Shown here one piece after another: positions 1 to 11,340 of a stretch of DNA of 37,925 nt. Within the stretch, counting starts at the first letter, position 1. Each line of letters starts with the position of its first letter. This stretch comes from Nymphaea colorata. Its lineage: Eukaryota; Streptophyta; Magnoliopsida; Nymphaeales; Nymphaeaceae. Both the position numbers and the translations under genes were made by a program. Below the pieces are notes generated by a model. It did not search any database, had not been told where the DNA came from, and saw only the letters and a list, made by a program, of their open reading frames with translations. Location of the stretch: assembly GCF_008831285.2 (NCBI RefSeq), contig NW_022205055.1, positions 1-37,925 on the forward strand, read 5' to 3'.

Positions 1-82
1 TATTTTTATGTATATAGAATATAATATCAGCCAAGACAGGCCCATGCTATTTATGCATATATAAAGCAAGCAAGCACCTAGC

Positions 83-1395
83 ATGGATAACTTATCAAAA
101 CAGATGCCATTTGTTATTCATGATCATTTTTTACTGTATTATAATCGCAATAATTTAAATTACATGAAAAAAGCAATCAAAAAGCCTTCTAGCCGTCTCA
201 TCGTCGACGAGTTCGAGAAGATAAAGAAATCTCAAATCCAGCCCAACTCCAAATCCTCAAACTCGAATGAGCAAAGCGGCCCCTATATGAAATTCAAAGC
301 CGAAGAAGTTTCATGCAAATTCTGTAACAAACTCATACCCGAAGAAAATATAGTAAAATTGATGGTAGCTAGATGTATCACCACAAGATATGCCAAAATC
401 GCTTCCAGGAAGGCGAGAACTACTACGATATGATATACCCCGCCCGCAGCATCACCATAAATAGAAAGAAGCACCCGCAGAGAAGGCAGGCAGAAATTAG
501 GAGAAATAGTAGTGCAATGATGACTATTACCCTATCTTCAAGAAGGAAGACCTTCACACGAGAAGAAAGGCACAGCGAATAAACCAAAAAGACCCATGTC
601 AGCTTTGAATAAAAAGATAGAGATTAAGCCAAAGTCCTCCCTTAAGATCGAAGACAAGGAGACGAAACTGAAGAAGGTAACCTCTTCCTCGAAGATAAAG
701 GACGAAACCAAGAATACTATCCCGCATCGCGTGAGAAAGGAGATAAAAGCAAACAGTCATCAAAATACGAACAAGTCTATCTTAAAAGCAGCCTCGTGGA
801 AAAGAAACATCCCTTGTCGCTTTACCCCAGCAACAATGGAAGCAAACTCAAGAAGAAAAACGCCAACATGGCTCAAAGGTTCATCAACGGGGAGATAGAT
901 CCATCGAGTAAAGGTCCCTCAGAAGGCCGATTCCCGATCCAAGAAAGATGAGCGTCCCCAGCTACGCTAAAAGATAAACGCTAATAGCAATAATAAGACG
1001 AAACCATGAGGAGAAAGCACAAAGAACAGGCGAGACTCGATCCACCACAAATAACAACTCAAAAACTGAAGGAAATAGTTCGCTAGAAGCTGAAGGAGGA
1101 TAGATAGGCCGAAAGGGAAAGAAGAGAGAGCCTGCTGAGAATGCCAGAAGATAGACCAATCGGGAACAGGTTCACCAGCAAAGACAGCCCATCCGCACAG
1201 AGACGCGGAACGATAGATAGACGTAGCGACAGCCGAGATCGAACCGGAACCAAACGAGAAACCACAACTTCCAAAGGTGATAATGCTATCACTCAGGCAA
1301 AGAAACCGGCCATCGAACCGCAATCCCCGCTTCGTTCCTCCATAGACCAACACGTTCCTCAACCTGGTTTCTCGAACCATCAACAACCAGCTTGA
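83..1395 (+). CDS. C2HC zinc-finger protein with long charged, disordered tail
   Basis: Function not recognised. Read with TAR as Glu, a reading frame of about 437 codons runs from the ATG at 83 to TGA 1393-1395. It needs one added A near 356-360 (run AAAA) and passes one in-frame TGA at 949-951. Around residues 78-106 there is CKFC followed about 18 residues later by HHKIC, a plausible C-x2-C...H-x3-C zinc site. The rest is rich in Lys, Glu, Arg and Ser (for example KLKKK, RKHKEQ, RREAERER-like stretches) and lacks hydrophobic segments, so it is probably disordered. The next gene starts 45 nt downstream on the same strand. The run 596-898 that looks open in the standard code is an off-frame shadow: the true frame crosses it with several TAR codons. 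The family call is only descriptive. Confidence 0.5.
949..951 (+). other. In-frame TGA inside the zinc-finger/charged protein gene
   Basis: The same frame is strongly protein-like on both sides: GPSEGRF before it, and an acidic stretch containing several TAR codons and then MRRKHKEQ after it. Alternatives are a base error, two compensating indels, or a real stop followed by a separate downstream gene starting at ATG 1006. Confidence 0.4.
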
Positions 1396-1439
1396 GATGA
1401 TGAAGTAGATCCAAATAACTAAGCAACCAGTTCGCAGCC

Positions 1440-1865
1440 ATGTCCAACATCTTCTAGAACTTCTCCAACTTCGTCAACATCAACATAGAGTCCCATCCCA
1501 ACTACTACCAGTTCACCTCCCACGACCTTAACTCCTCTTCTGAGCAGGCCTCCTTTGACTCTTAGTCTTCCAACTCATTCTCTTCCAGCTACGATGACGA
1601 CTATTACGATGAGGAAGAGGAGCCTGAAGGCATGGACGAGGAACAGCTAAACTCAATCCAGAACAAGAGATACCGGGTGGAGTAGCATGGCCAAAACCAG
1701 TAAATATGGGTGATTTAGATGCACGATCTGTTTGGTGGAGCTTAGGAACGGAGACATCATCAACAGCTCTTCTGCGACCACGTCTTCCACTCGGAGTGCA
1801 TCGAGGAGTGGCTGAGGAGGAAATCGGCATGTCCGGTTTGCAGAGACCAGCTGGGAAACAACTGA
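1440..1865 (+). CDS. RING-H2 finger protein
   Basis: Likely an E3 ubiquitin ligase of about 135 residues. The N-terminal half is Asn/Ser/Asp/Glu-rich with a [10 protein letters not shown]-like acidic tract, and the last 45 residues are a RING-H2 finger: CTICL, then CDHVFH, then CPVCR, followed by QLGNN and TGA 1863-1865. The first zinc pair comes into frame only after removal of a 19-nt intron (1701-1719). A single-base correction is needed at about 1755-1770 to join the [12 protein letters not shown] frame to the CDHVFH frame; the resulting 14-residue loop is the usual RING-H2 spacing. At the position where two other RING-H2 proteins in this window have TAR (CLD-x-F, CLV-x-F) this gene uses GAG, which supports TAR as Glu. 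No membrane segment is visible, unlike the RING-H2 pair at 25-28 kb. Confidence 0.7.
1701..1719 (+). other. 19-nt intron in RING-H2 gene
   Basis: Starts GTAAAT and ends GATTTAG. Removal creates CAA-TGC at the junction and joins the upstream acidic frame to CTICL. It contains an in-frame TGA in the zinc-finger frame, so retention would terminate translation. Confidence 0.75.
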
Positions 1866-2071
1866 AAGCCACCTTCAGCTGTTATAGTCTATTTATAACG
1901 CTTTATTATCTTGCATACACTCCAAACAAAATAACCGTAAAAGAAATCCACACCCTTCAATACCATGTTATCAGTCTTTCTTGGATGAGGTTATTTCTTT
2001 GGCATAAAATATGATGTGTTTTATTAGTGCCGATGGGATGTTTAATGGAAGTTTTGATAATATTTCCAATT

Positions 2072-3953
2072 ATGACTGAAGTCTTCATAGCGGCAGTCTC
2101 GACGACTAAGTTCGAGCTCAACGAGGAGGACCTGGAGTTCTACCGCGATGAGAAGGCCAAAGAGATACAGGAGGTGCGTTTGGCACTGATGCAACTGCAC
2201 GAGTTCGACCAGCTCTCGAAGAAGGAGAAACCCTTTGCCAATCACGCCCTGCTCTGGAAAAACCTACTCATTCTCTCCAGGATACTGGGGTATTAGAATG
2301 ATTTCGCCATCATCGACCAACTGAGAATCCCCGAAGGCATCCTCACCCAGTAGCTCTGGTGCGTCGGATAGCTCTTCACCCTTAAGCACTACTACCCGAG
2401 GACCACCATTGGCAACTGGGAGACAACAGCTGAGAAGTATTACATCCTCATGGAGGGAATCGTCGAGAAGGAAACGCTAAGGTCCAGCATTTCCAAATTT
2501 GATGGGGAAACTTTCGACCTCGGCCTTCCCAAGGGAAGCAGCAGCTCCAAGTTCAAGAAAAATAACAAGAAGAGATTCGCCAGGACAGACTAGCAGATCC
2601 CCATTTGCCTCAATTCCAAAAGGAGCGAAGGAAGGAACGTGGAAATCGGAGGCAATTACCGCTCTTTGACCGATGTGGAGATGCTGGAAGTGAACACCGT
2701 TATGTGGAAACGGTACGTGAGTGATTTCAAGCGGCTGCAAGAAGAATACCTGATGAACTTCATAAGGAAGAAAATGAATCTCAGCTTGAATTTCTAGGGC
2801 ATGGAGGAGAAGAACGAAGATACCGAGCTATCCTCTGACAATTTTTACTCGATCATCACCCTGGAGCGGAAAGCCCAGCTCTAGTTCAACTAATTGGATG
2901 CCTACTTGCTCTACATGGGAGAAATGCTCATCACTACGCCCAGGTACAAAGTGGAAATCAGCAGGGGATGCGTCCTCAACCCAGCCATCGCAGAGATATT
3001 CTCAGATTCGCTCCACGATGATAGAAACATACGCGGAATCGCAATTGCCAAAAACCTGTCGACGATCATCAAGGTCTCTGTGGCGAAACTGCAAGAATAC
3101 TTCAAGGAAGTCGGGGAAGAGAGAGGGCCTTTTGTTTAGCTACTAAGAGGATTGGAAAACAATAGGCACAACAAGAAGGAATAATCTGTTCAACTCTCAA
3201 GAGCATAATCCTTGGGAAGTCTCAGACAGCCCAAAATCACAAACAGATTAAACAGTTTATAATCCAAGGGCAAGCATCGCGAAATATATCCCTCGCCCAG
3301 CAAACTCTACCAGAAACAAGTATTGAAGGCAATACCAAAGCAAAATACCGGGAAAAAATCGTTGGATTGAAATCGATTGAAAACATGGTGGAAAAAACTG
3401 CAAAAGCTGCAGAATTGAAGCACATTTAATACCTCAAAAAGGCACATCTATCCTAGGATCCTAATAAGCTGCACCAGTAGGAAAATTCATTGCTTCCGGA
3501 GTATATATTCAAGGACTGCATGCGCAACATCGAGACGAAAAGAACTGCTGAAGCAAGCAGTCAAGCAGCAGCGGTAGAAGATGAAAAACGAGATGACCAA
3601 GAGGCCGAACTTGATGGGAATTGAAGCTCCAATCGACAAATACAACAAACTAAAGTCCCTCCTTCAACCGATGGATCCATGCTGCTCAAGAAAAGGATAA
3701 AAGACATCTACATTAAGACGGAGGGATGCGAAGAAATGATAAATCTAGCAACATCCTCATAAAGACCAACGGCTTCCGCATCCTGTGCCAACAACAACAA
3801 ACCGCAAGCAAGGTAGACAGTAGGCCACCCTTGAAGATCAAATAACTCAGTGAAAAATAGCTATACTCCGGCTTCTACAAATGGTATTCGGGAGGACTAG
3901 GAGTGATGAAGAAGGTGCAGACTGGCAAGATTCGCAGGATCAAACTGAAATGA
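2072..3953 (+). CDS. Cyclic-nucleotide-binding-domain-like protein, several frame breaks
   Basis: About 627 residues from ATG 2072 to TGA 3951-3953. Residues roughly 75-135 resemble the front of a cNMP-binding domain as found in many ciliate proteins: a beta strand with LKHYYP, then GNWETTAEKYYILMEG. I do not see a clear phosphate-binding cassette (RAAT-like), so ligand binding is doubtful. The rest is Lys/Glu/Ser-rich and ends in a basic GKIRRIKLK tail. Four single-base corrections are needed, near 3352-3358 (A6 run), 3616-3618 (GGG), about 3670 and about 3739 (AAA). All but one are at homopolymers, and each restores clearly protein-like sequence. An ATG at 2038 in another frame is less likely as start because it hits TGA after 13 codons. 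Confidence 0.5.
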
Positions 3954-3985
3954 GCATGATTGCTATTTATTATTAATATCCATGA

Positions 3986-4535
3986 TCAGAACATTTCCCT
4001 TAAAAAAGCACCGTCCTTGTTTCCTTTCATCTGTCCACGGATCCTCCGAGCTATCGACAATCTGGTTTCGTTTTCTTGATAAAAAGGTGACTAGATGTCG
4101 CAAAACTCATCGTAGAGAAGGCTCTAGGCGAAGCAGTATGCAGTGGTACTGAGAAGAACACTGCAAAGGCTTTGAGGTAGAATTTAAAAGGCAATTTTTA
4201 TATGATGTTGGTTGGAGATTTCTTTTTATAGTATTCGCCATAGGTCCATGCAAGCACAACGGAAGCTGGTCCCCAGAAGTTGATCTTGCGCTTGATAGTG
4301 GTCCTGCAGAAGGGCAGCTGGTACCACTTGAAAAGTAAACCGCATTCTCATAGTTTTATCTGATTTCTTTGGGAGTCAGCAGGATCTCTCCTCTGCTGTT
4401 GAAGTTCTTGGAGCTGGCGATTGATTCCTGCTTCTTGGGGTGGTCTTACTGGATGATATCACCAGTTTTGACCTATAACTTGCGGAGCATGCTGTTGACG
4501 CTGTTCATCCTTTCCTCGATGCTGTGCCCTTCCAT
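3986..4535 (-). CDS. Small protein with two hydrophobic segments
   Basis: Unrecognised protein of about 183 residues. It begins MEGHSIEERMNSVNSML and ends GAFLREMF before TGA 3986-3988. After a polar N-terminus of about 65 residues there are two hydrophobic stretches, around NFWGPASVVLAW and FYLKAFAVFF, separated by a short basic loop; the C-terminal 40 residues are polar with LSIARRIRGQMKG. This suggests a small two-pass organelle membrane protein, but I cannot assign a family. Two single-base corrections are needed, near 4335-4345 and near 4155-4165. It lies between convergent neighbours: the cNMP-like gene ends 32 nt away, and the PIKfyve gene ends 59 nt upstream on the same strand. Confidence 0.5.
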
Positions 4536-4594
4536 TTGATAAGATAATAATGTGATATAATGTGGTCTCAATTAAATAGTAATATCTTCAACAA

Positions 4595-7500
4595 TCAGAG
4601 GGGAATTTGCGTGAAGTATTTCTTCAAGTTCCTCAGCATCCTGTTCTTGTAGGTGTTGGGCTCCACCACCGTGGCCTAGGGCCCCTTGATCATGTTCTCC
4701 ACCCACTCGCCTGCTCCAAACTCCCTCATGTAGTCCACATTCCGATCTGGAACGCTTCCATCCAAATAGTAATCCTCTGAGTTCTATATTTCCACCACCA
4801 GGATCAAGGAATAGTCAATGACGTTGTTGTCGCAGAGGTAATCCAAGGTCGAAGCTAAGTTTTTAAGCACGTTTCCTTGCAGAAAATGGGCTAGCTTTGC
4901 CGGTCGATGAGGAAATTGACGTCGAGGGGAATGATGGGCGGTTTCGAGAAGCGGCGAGTGACTGATCCCTTGAAGTCGTAGAGATGCCATTCCCTCATGC
5001 CGAAGAACAGGTTCTCCATCACGATGTAGTAGTCAGTAGACATGTTGCGGTTTATCATGAAGGCACCGTATATAGGGGTCAAAATGCTGCCTTCGTGCAA
5101 GTGACTGAAGTACTTAGAGAGCGACTTTCTGAAGGTCATGAACTCACCCTTAGGGATCTTCTTTATGACTAGCAGATCGTTATAGGCCCTCATGAAAGGA
5201 GAACCTGATTTCCCTCCAGTGTTGAGCCAGTGGTCGGCGCCAGCAATCGACGAGATGAAGAGATCAAGGGATATGTTGTTTTTCCTTCTCAGCATTTAGA
5301 ACTAATTCGGCTATATGATGACGATTTCCATAGAGACTGAGGTTTCCTTTTTGATCTTGCTCAGGATGTCGAACATCCTCTCCTGCGTTTCGATCAAGGC
5401 CGTCAGTTTCTTGATCTCCTCATTGTCCAAAAGGGGGAAATCGTTTTCCACGTAGCTGTTGATCTTGATCACCTGCTCATTGATGAACGATGTCGTGACC
5501 TCGATGCATTACTTGTGCTCCTTGCTGTTCAGAGCAGCTGCTATCAGGATTGGGGACGGTTGGGATAGCAAGGAAGGAACTATTGGTAGCCGTCTCCTAT
5601 CTTGAGCCCTGATGAGATGGTCTTGAACGTTTTGTGAACTTCTTCCTCTGAGATTTTGGAGTTTTTCTTAGTCAGTACGTTAGACTCTGTCTTTCTGTCG
5701 TGTCTGGACATCACAGTGTCTTCTTTCCCTGCCGGTTTGAGCCAATTATAGTCGATATCTGCTGTGCCAGTATCAAGGGTCTGTATGTTGGAGTAGAGGT
5801 CGCTTTTGCTAATTTCGCTGCTATTGTATTCAGACTCCGTGTCGACGCTGCTGGTGTTGTCCGCGTACTGGTTGATATCGATTTCCTCCATGAGATCATT
5901 CTCAAAGTCCTTCACGTGGTATTCTTGTCCAGCTCTCGCTTCTTGACCGCCTTCTTGACCTCGCTGATGATCACGTAGCACCTCCGCAGCAGGAACATGA
6001 ACAGGAAGGAAATCTTTAGGCCCTATACGTACTTTCCGATACGCTTTACGTTGAGCATAATGCGAGCAATGTCCTTCACCTTAGATACCTACTCGATCAG
6101 CTCAGGGATGATCATGTCGATGCACTGGGCCTGGGAAAGACGGAGCTCGTTCCCCACCATGGAGTTTCTGGCCTTTTTGCGAGCATCGATGAAGCTGGAG
6201 CGCGGGTTCTTCAAAATGGACTAGAATTTTGAGTTTTTGGAGTGCTAGGCTATGCCCTTGATCTACTCGAACAGGTAGTCCATGATGCGCTCTATCCTGG
6301 AGGCCTCCATGTGGCACACCTCCGCGACTGCCTTGTTCTCCTTGTTCATCAGGAACTGGGCCCTGCCTGTCTGCGTGAGGATGCACTGGCGGTTGATGCA
6401 GTACTTGCCCACGAAGAACTTCACCGACTTCGAGCCGAGGTCGAACACTCTCACTTTTCGCAGATGGGCGCAGGAGGTGTTCTTGTTCTTTGCCTTTTCG
6501 TTGCGACGCGAGTTGTTCTCCCGGATGGTGGTCTAGGTGGAGCCCTTGAACATGTGGTGGAGGAACTGAGGAAGCTGAACTAGAGGTCGGTTTGTAGACG
6601 TTTTGGTGTGAGGAAATGGGTTCCTGGCAGTCGTAGCACTAGATGAAGCACTTGAGCTTCTCCTTGGCTGCGTGTTTTTCCAGATAGGTGAATATCATCT
6701 CCATTTCCTCTCCTCTCTCTGCTTCGTTTTGGCTGGTGAACGAGGAGTAACAGTTGCTTTCCGATTCCGCATTGTCAACGATCATCGATTAAGTCCATAT
6801 CTTCACGTACTGGTCGGTGGAGTAGTAAACTTCGATGTGCAGGTAGTTGGGACGCAGCAAACCGTGCATTTTTTTCAAGGGCTGTCAGTTTCTTAGGAGG
6901 AAGCTTCCCAAGGGCGTGTCCTCCTCAGAGTAGAACATCTTGTGCTCGTCCTGGATGCAGTTGCAGATCTCCGTGAAATTGGGCCACTTATTCTTGAAGC
7001 TGCGAGTGCGCCCCTTCGTGTACTCCTCCAGACTGCCCTTGCTCACTTCCGGATAGTTGGAGAAGTCGCTCTAAACGTAGGTGATTTGCTTGTAGCTCAC
7101 GTATTTCTCCTTGACGTAGCTGAGGATGTCGTAGTGGAACTCGGCGTAGAAACTGAAGAACATTTCCGAGTTGTTGAGGTAGCAGCTCTTGCGCATCTGC
7201 TCGGTCATCGACTCCAGCAGTCCCTGGTCCATCCTCACCTTGTGCACCTTCAGCTTCAGGTGGGTCAGGATCTGCAGGATGAATCTGAACTCTCGCTTGA
7301 GCGTCTAGAGCATCTTGGCACTGCTGTGCAGCAGGATCAGGGTCATGCCCAGCTCGTTCTTGGCGGTATGCACCTTGAAGAATTTCTTAAGGGCGTTGCC
7401 CTCCTTCACCGATGTGAAGGTGGCTGATGTCATCTTCTTGATGACTCCAGTGATTTCCTTCTATGGATACGAGTAGACTTTTCCAATGCCCTCCACGATC

Positions 7501-8520
7501 TTTTATATCTTGAAGGAGGATTTGAGCCTTGAAAGGTATTAGACTTTGACTCGTGGGATGACAGTGATTGAGCTGGCCAGCAGTAGATCTTAAAACTCCT
7601 TCTCTATGCCTCCCTATAGGAAGATGATGTTGATCTTCACTCTCTGGCAGAAGGAGATGATCTTTTGCATTTCCTTCAGTCTGTTGTTCATCATGTTCTC
7701 AAAGGAAGCCTCCTTTTCTCCACCCACCAAGTCCTAAGATTCGATGTTCCGTATACGAGGATGCAGGTCATGTTCTCATACTAATCCTTGATGCGCTTGC
7801 TGGTGAAGGCCTTCTTGATGAGGACGATGGGCTCGAGGGCAAGGCTGAACTCCTCAGCGTAGAAGCCCTTTATCCTGACGTTGGGACAGACGTTCATCTT
7901 GCCAGTCACCACAAAGTTGGGAGGAATCTTGCTCAGGATCTCGTGGGCCATCGATAGCAAGCTGGGAAGATACTTCAGGGGGATCTGGGCCTGCTTCAGG
8001 ATGACTTGCAACAGCGCTCCGAACCGAACGTTTATCTCCTGCTCTAGTTTCTTAATCCCGTTGATCTCGTTGCCCGAGTACTCCTAAATAATGGCTTCGA
8101 TTTCTTTGAGCTTGTCCTCCTCTGAGTAGTTGGATCCTCGCGACTGCATCTGTATCTCTTCGATATTGCTGGGCAATTCCTTGACGGTTTCGTGGTCTCC
8201 TGACTTGCGGTGCTCGATGTAGTTGTCGTCGTGCTTGGCGATGTACTTCCAGCACTTCTGGATGCAGGCCTCGCACATGCGTATGGTCTTTTCGTTTTCT
8301 CCGAGGTCCTTGCCGGAGAGGTAGAAATCAGAGCATCTAAATAAGGGAAGGTGTGCGTTGCGCAGAAGACCTGGCCACAGTAGCGGCAGTGGTGCTTGCG
8401 GCGGTAGAGGGAATGGAACTTTTTATCGCATTTGAAGCAGTTGATCGCCTACTCGTCCTTGATCCACTTCTCCTTGGGACAGAAGGAGGCCTTTATTATC
8501 TTTTGCACCTCTTAGTTCAT
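4595..8520 (-). CDS. PIKFYVE: Fab1/PIKfyve-type 1-phosphatidylinositol-3-phosphate 5-kinase
   Basis: Makes PI(3,5)P2 from PI3P on endosomal and lysosomal membranes. About 1,300 residues with the PIKfyve order of domains. (1) FYVE finger at residues ~15-75: WIKDE, then RRKHHCRYCG and MCEAC. (2) Cpn60/TCP1-like domain at about 8000-7240, with conserved ILSKIPPNFV, VRIKGFYAEE and a FRFILQILTHLKLK helix. (3) The Fab1-specific Cys-rich region around 6950-6600 with EDTPLGSFLL. (4) A Ser/Asp-rich linker. (5) The PIP kinase domain at about 5300-4595 with GGKSGSPF, VIKKIPKGEF, the YDFKGS motif and VIDYSLILV. The C-terminus ATVVEPNTYKNRM...KKYF matches PIKfyve. Start chosen at the only ATG just before the FYVE finger. 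There is a 20-nt GC-AG intron (8337-8356), an in-frame TGA (6885-6887), and about five single-base frame breaks, near 7755, 6575, 5945, 5585 and 4875. Confidence 0.88.
6885..6887 (-). other. In-frame TGA at a Cys-equivalent position of PIKfyve
   Basis: The frame reads EDTPLGSFLLRN, TGA, QPLKKMHGLLRPNY without any shift. In Fab1/PIKfyve proteins the residue about six after PLG-x-FL is a conserved Cys (family knowledge). TGC to TGA miscall, recoding, or a real truncation are the options. Confidence 0.5.
8337..8356 (-). other. 20-nt GC-AG intron inside the FYVE finger
   Basis: On the minus strand the insert begins GCACAC and ends CTTATTTAG, the same 3' end as the other 20-nt introns. Removing it changes the frame and yields FCATCSDFYLSGKD, restoring the CxxC pair that FYVE fingers need. 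The donor is GC instead of GT, so it is either a genuine GC-AG intron or a miscalled base. Confidence 0.6.
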
Positions 8521-8650
8521 TCAACAAATAATATCCCCCGATAATAAAACTATTAATACTCTTTCTCTTGCCCTCCGCCGCCAGGATCGCCATATTGGCA
8601 CGGATCTATGCTTCCTATTTTTATTATAAGAAATATTCGATTTCGATTGG
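8521..8650. promoter_or_regulatory. Divergent intergenic region between PIKfyve and the 895-residue gene
   Basis: 130 nt between the two start codons, AT-rich at both ends (runs such as AATAATAT and TTTTTATTATAAG). It presumably carries both promoters. No specific element can be named. Confidence 0.45.
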
Positions 8651-11336
8651 ATGGGCGTACACAAATACAGCCACTGTTTCACCCGAGTGCAGCTGCAGTT
8701 GATCATCGACGATTACCTGGGCCTCGCCCCCTACTTCAAGATCTTGCACAAGCAGATGAAGGAGTATATCCGCAGGATGGAGACGCAGGAGGAAAGCATC
8801 CACAAGAGCGAAAAGGCGCATCCCGTCAGGATATACACCAAGGACTACCTCAGCAAGAACTTTCAAGATGGAGATGCCACAGAACTACACATCGCCTTCT
8901 AGTCACCCAAGTGCGACATCAGGACCACCTACTCCAGCGTGGTCGCCAAGTATTACTACATATACCCCCTCGAGGTCATCGTAGAGATCCTCTAGTCTGA
9001 AAACTACTATAAGGAACTTCCCAAGAACATCATCATCAACCAGTTGCTCACCACCGAGAATTTGCAGATCATCATCGAGACCCTTACTATTGTCAGCGAG
9101 GAAATGAGCAAAAAGATCAAGACCACGCTCTCCAGCAAGGAAGTCAAAAAAGTGCAGGTCCTCTGCAAGGACAACCTCGAAACCAAGAAAGAAGAAGATT
9201 ACTTTTTTCAAGTCGAGCTGCCAGTCATACAGGAAGAAGCGGAAAATACGATCCCGCAGAGCAAGGTTGATATCGTCCAGGATAACTTGTTCGATGAGGA
9301 AGATTAGGTTCTTAAAGCGAGGAGGATGGAGAAGAAGCGGACGTATAATCCGTTGATCAGAACGTAGGGGATGAATTATGTGTTTGAGCCAAGAGGATAC
9401 GAAATATAGAAGAGCTGCACTTTCTGCCAAAATTACTTGCTTTATCTGACCGAAACAAACGGATAAGGGTTCGGCGACGATTGCCTCAACAAGCTCTCCA
9501 AGGAGGCCATAAAGTACCTCAAAGTGATCGCTCAGACAGTCACGCACTTCACTCTCTACCTGATGTAGAACAACCTCACGCAAGTCCCCAACAACATCCA
9601 CGTCCTCAACAGGGTCCTCAACAATACGGGCATCGTCATCACCGAGGACATCTTCAACTCCGAACTCAACCCAAAGAACAAGAAGATATAATCAATCACT
9701 TACTCCAAGCCGAGGAACCTTATCTAGCACTTAGTACCCTATTTCAGCTCCATTGAGGAGAAACACAAACAGAGAAGCAAGGAAGTGTATGCCATTGATG
9801 AACTGTTTAGAATGGTCATCTACTGTCCAACCGTAGAGTAAGTAACCCTGCAGCTTCAGAACTACCAAGTATAGCTCTTTGAAAGGGAAACATCAGTGCT
9901 CAAGAACGTCTAAAACGAAGAGAAGGTGAAATCTCTGCTGAGGAAGGAGTTCAATTACATCAAATAATACGAAAACTAGAGACTGGAAATCTCCAAAAAT
10001 ACAATAAACACCAAACCCATCTACAAACAGCTCCAGTTCGAAGAGGAAATAATCCAGCCGCTCAACAACCAGCCGCAAAATTACAATGTCAACAACTCTC
10101 TTCCCACCTCCAGAGTCAAAACCTCCAATAGCTCCAGACACCCCTTCGGCTAGAGAAACAACACCTATGCTCCATCCGCCCAGCCCATTCCCAACTTCAA
10201 AAAATAGAATAAAAGCCTTCTGGTCGAACTCACCAATTCCATCTCGCACAACTTCAAGACCGAACATTCCCAGGACGATGACACGAAAAAATCCAAAAAC
10301 GACAAGCACAAGTTCAAGAAGATGCACAGGTAGAAGAAGGAAACAGATTCCACTTAGCAGCTAGCCAATAATCTAAAGAAAAACATCATTAAAAACCAGC
10401 CATCCCCCCAAGCGAAATCAACAACAACACAAGCCAAATCTATCAACCAAGCTGAACAGACCAGCTCTGGCCTGCTCAAGCCGCCGAGTCTATAGAAATA
10501 ATATGAGAAAGAGCTTTCCGAAAGCGACTTCCGGAAGATTCTTATTACAGTTTGCCAAAAACCAAGGATTCACAAAGCCCTAGCAATCGATAGCAGTCCC
10601 CTCAGCTACCCACACCACTCCAAGCCTCAACAACTACCTCAACTCCAGCATCATGCGCAGCACTGTCAAGAAGAATAACGGCTACAGCAATTCCCTAACT
10701 CAGTTCATCGGTAGGAAGCAGCAAGAGGAACAGATATAGTGCATGGAAAAGCTAGAGAAGGAGACTTATAATAGACAGTTGCTGAATGGCGAGTTCGTGA
10801 GAAGTAATTGATGCGTGACGTAGATTAGATATACGAGGAAATCAACCTTGGAACAGTAAAAGTGTATGAAAACTACGCCAACGCCTGTGGACTGGTCGAC
10901 ACTCTTCGCTTGAACCAACTAAGTAACGAATAGCTAATAAAGCCATCTAGGATCCAATGCACCGCCAAATGACTTGCGATTCCTCATCCAGCAGAAGAAA
11001 GCTCATGCGACCGGCTCAAAGCACAAGAACTCCAACGTCATTCAGGAAAACAGTACAAAGTATAACCAAACGGGCATAATCAGGAATGAAAAATACAACA
11101 AATCCATCAAGAGCGAACTCATCAACCACAGACAGTCCTACCTCAGGAACATAGAAAACTAAAATTTGTCCAAAATACACTTGGCTCAGACCAGCAAACT
11201 CAAAAAAGTAGGAGCGAAGCACTAAAGTGGCAAGACTATCAAGGATCTTTACTAGTAATAATTGCGAAGACACCTAAAAAACAAGCAAAAGACCATCCCC
11301 CACCACAGTAGCTTTTAAGAGTTCTAATAATACTGA
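8651..11336 (+). CDS. Large hypothetical protein, partly disordered
   Basis: About 895 residues, no family recognised. The first 620 codons (8651 to about 10505) form one uninterrupted frame when TAR is Glu. The N-terminal ~400 residues look folded and helical (QLIIDDYLGLAPYFKIL, LEVIVEILES, DCLNKLSKEAIKYLKVI) and contain one isolated CTFC pair. From about residue 480 the chain is Asn/Gln/Ser/Lys-rich and probably disordered, with short charged helices later (KELMRDVDEIYEEI). Single-base corrections are needed near 10505-10545, 10803 (AGAAG) and 10925. The last frame ends SSFEEFEEY then TGA 11334-11336. Start taken at ATG 8651, 130 nt from the divergent PIKfyve start. Two or three genes separated at these breaks cannot be excluded. 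Confidence 0.55.
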
Positions 11337-11340
11337 CAAG

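Noticed and set aside
596-898. Lys/Ser-rich open frame as its own gene
   Set aside because: It is open only in the standard code; the frame of the zinc-finger gene runs straight across it with TAR codons and better composition.
6942-7427. Long plus-strand open frame rich in Leu, Val and His
   Set aside because: It is antisense to the chaperonin-like domain of PIKfyve; its composition is the usual mirror of a Lys/Glu/Leu-coding strand.
8903-9601. 232-codon minus-strand open frame
   Set aside because: Antisense shadow of the 895-residue gene; rich in Val/Leu/Asp as expected from complementing Lys/Glu/Asn codons.
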